From the IMG/VR virus record IMGVR_UViG_3300044681_000134, positions 1-20,884 of that record: a stretch of 20,884 nucleotides of DNA. One strand, given 5' to 3'. Shown here piece after piece: positions 20,863 to 20,884 of this stretch. Each line of letters opens with the position of its first letter. Position 1 is the stretch's first letter. The position numbers were made by a program, and so were the translations under genes. The notes beneath the pieces are model-generated. The model was not told where the DNA came from. It saw only the letters and a list, made by a program, of their open reading frames with translations, and made no database searches. The stretch comes from a virus.

Positions 20863-20884
20863 AGAATAATTACTGGCTGTAGTC

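Overview
The window is part of a tailed double-stranded DNA bacteriophage genome (or an integrated or assembled copy), cut at both ends. The evidence is a run of virion-type genes facing a tightly packed phage replication and recombination operon. There are no host housekeeping genes, tRNAs, rRNAs or insertion sequences. Shine-Dalgarno sites of the GGAG/AAGGAG type, GTG starts and a GC content in the low-to-mid 50s by eye suit a proteobacterial host, but the host cannot be fixed from the sequence. No integrase, phage RNA polymerase, terminase or capsid gene is in view, so lifestyle and family stay open. The pattern of late genes encoding large internal proteins would suit a podovirus-like phage.

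Positions 1-9825 (rightward) hold late genes: the 3' end of a glutamine-rich, probably virion, protein; a 687-residue protein with hydrophobic stretches and a proline-rich hinge; and a 2476-residue giant. The giant looks like a phage 'polyvalent' protein. In order it carries an ADP-ribosyltransferase-like domain (R536, S556/S558, E627), an HELVH zinc metallopeptidase (residues 894-898), a charged coiled coil, a ParB/sulfiredoxin-like domain (GRHR at 1456-1459) and a C-terminal region resembling LPD38. Proteins of this class are thought to be packaged and injected with the DNA, delivering effectors at the start of infection. Two of the domains are clearly more AT-rich than the DNA around them, which suggests effector cassettes dropped into a scaffold.

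Positions 9826-9927 separate convergent transcription units. A GC-rich hairpin with a U-tract on the minus strand would stop leftward transcription.

Positions 9928-20805 (leftward, so transcription starts at the right edge) form one compact operon. First come seven or eight small proteins, including one 55-residue gene overlapping its neighbour by 71 bases. Then come a VRR-NUC nuclease, a family A DNA polymerase with 3'-5' exonuclease, a Cas4/RecB-like nuclease, a small HNH protein, an SNF2-type helicase, a coiled-coil protein, an excisionase-like HTH protein, a zinc-binding acidic-tailed protein (likely the ssDNA-binding protein), an AEP primase fused to a DUF927-type helicase, and a small terminal protein. 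Together these could cover initiation and unwinding (primase-helicase), strand protection, synthesis, and recombination or end processing. Many junctions use GTGA, TGATG or TAATG overlaps, implying translational coupling. Two intergenic gaps, before the primase and before the SNF2 helicase, carry strong RNA-folding potential.
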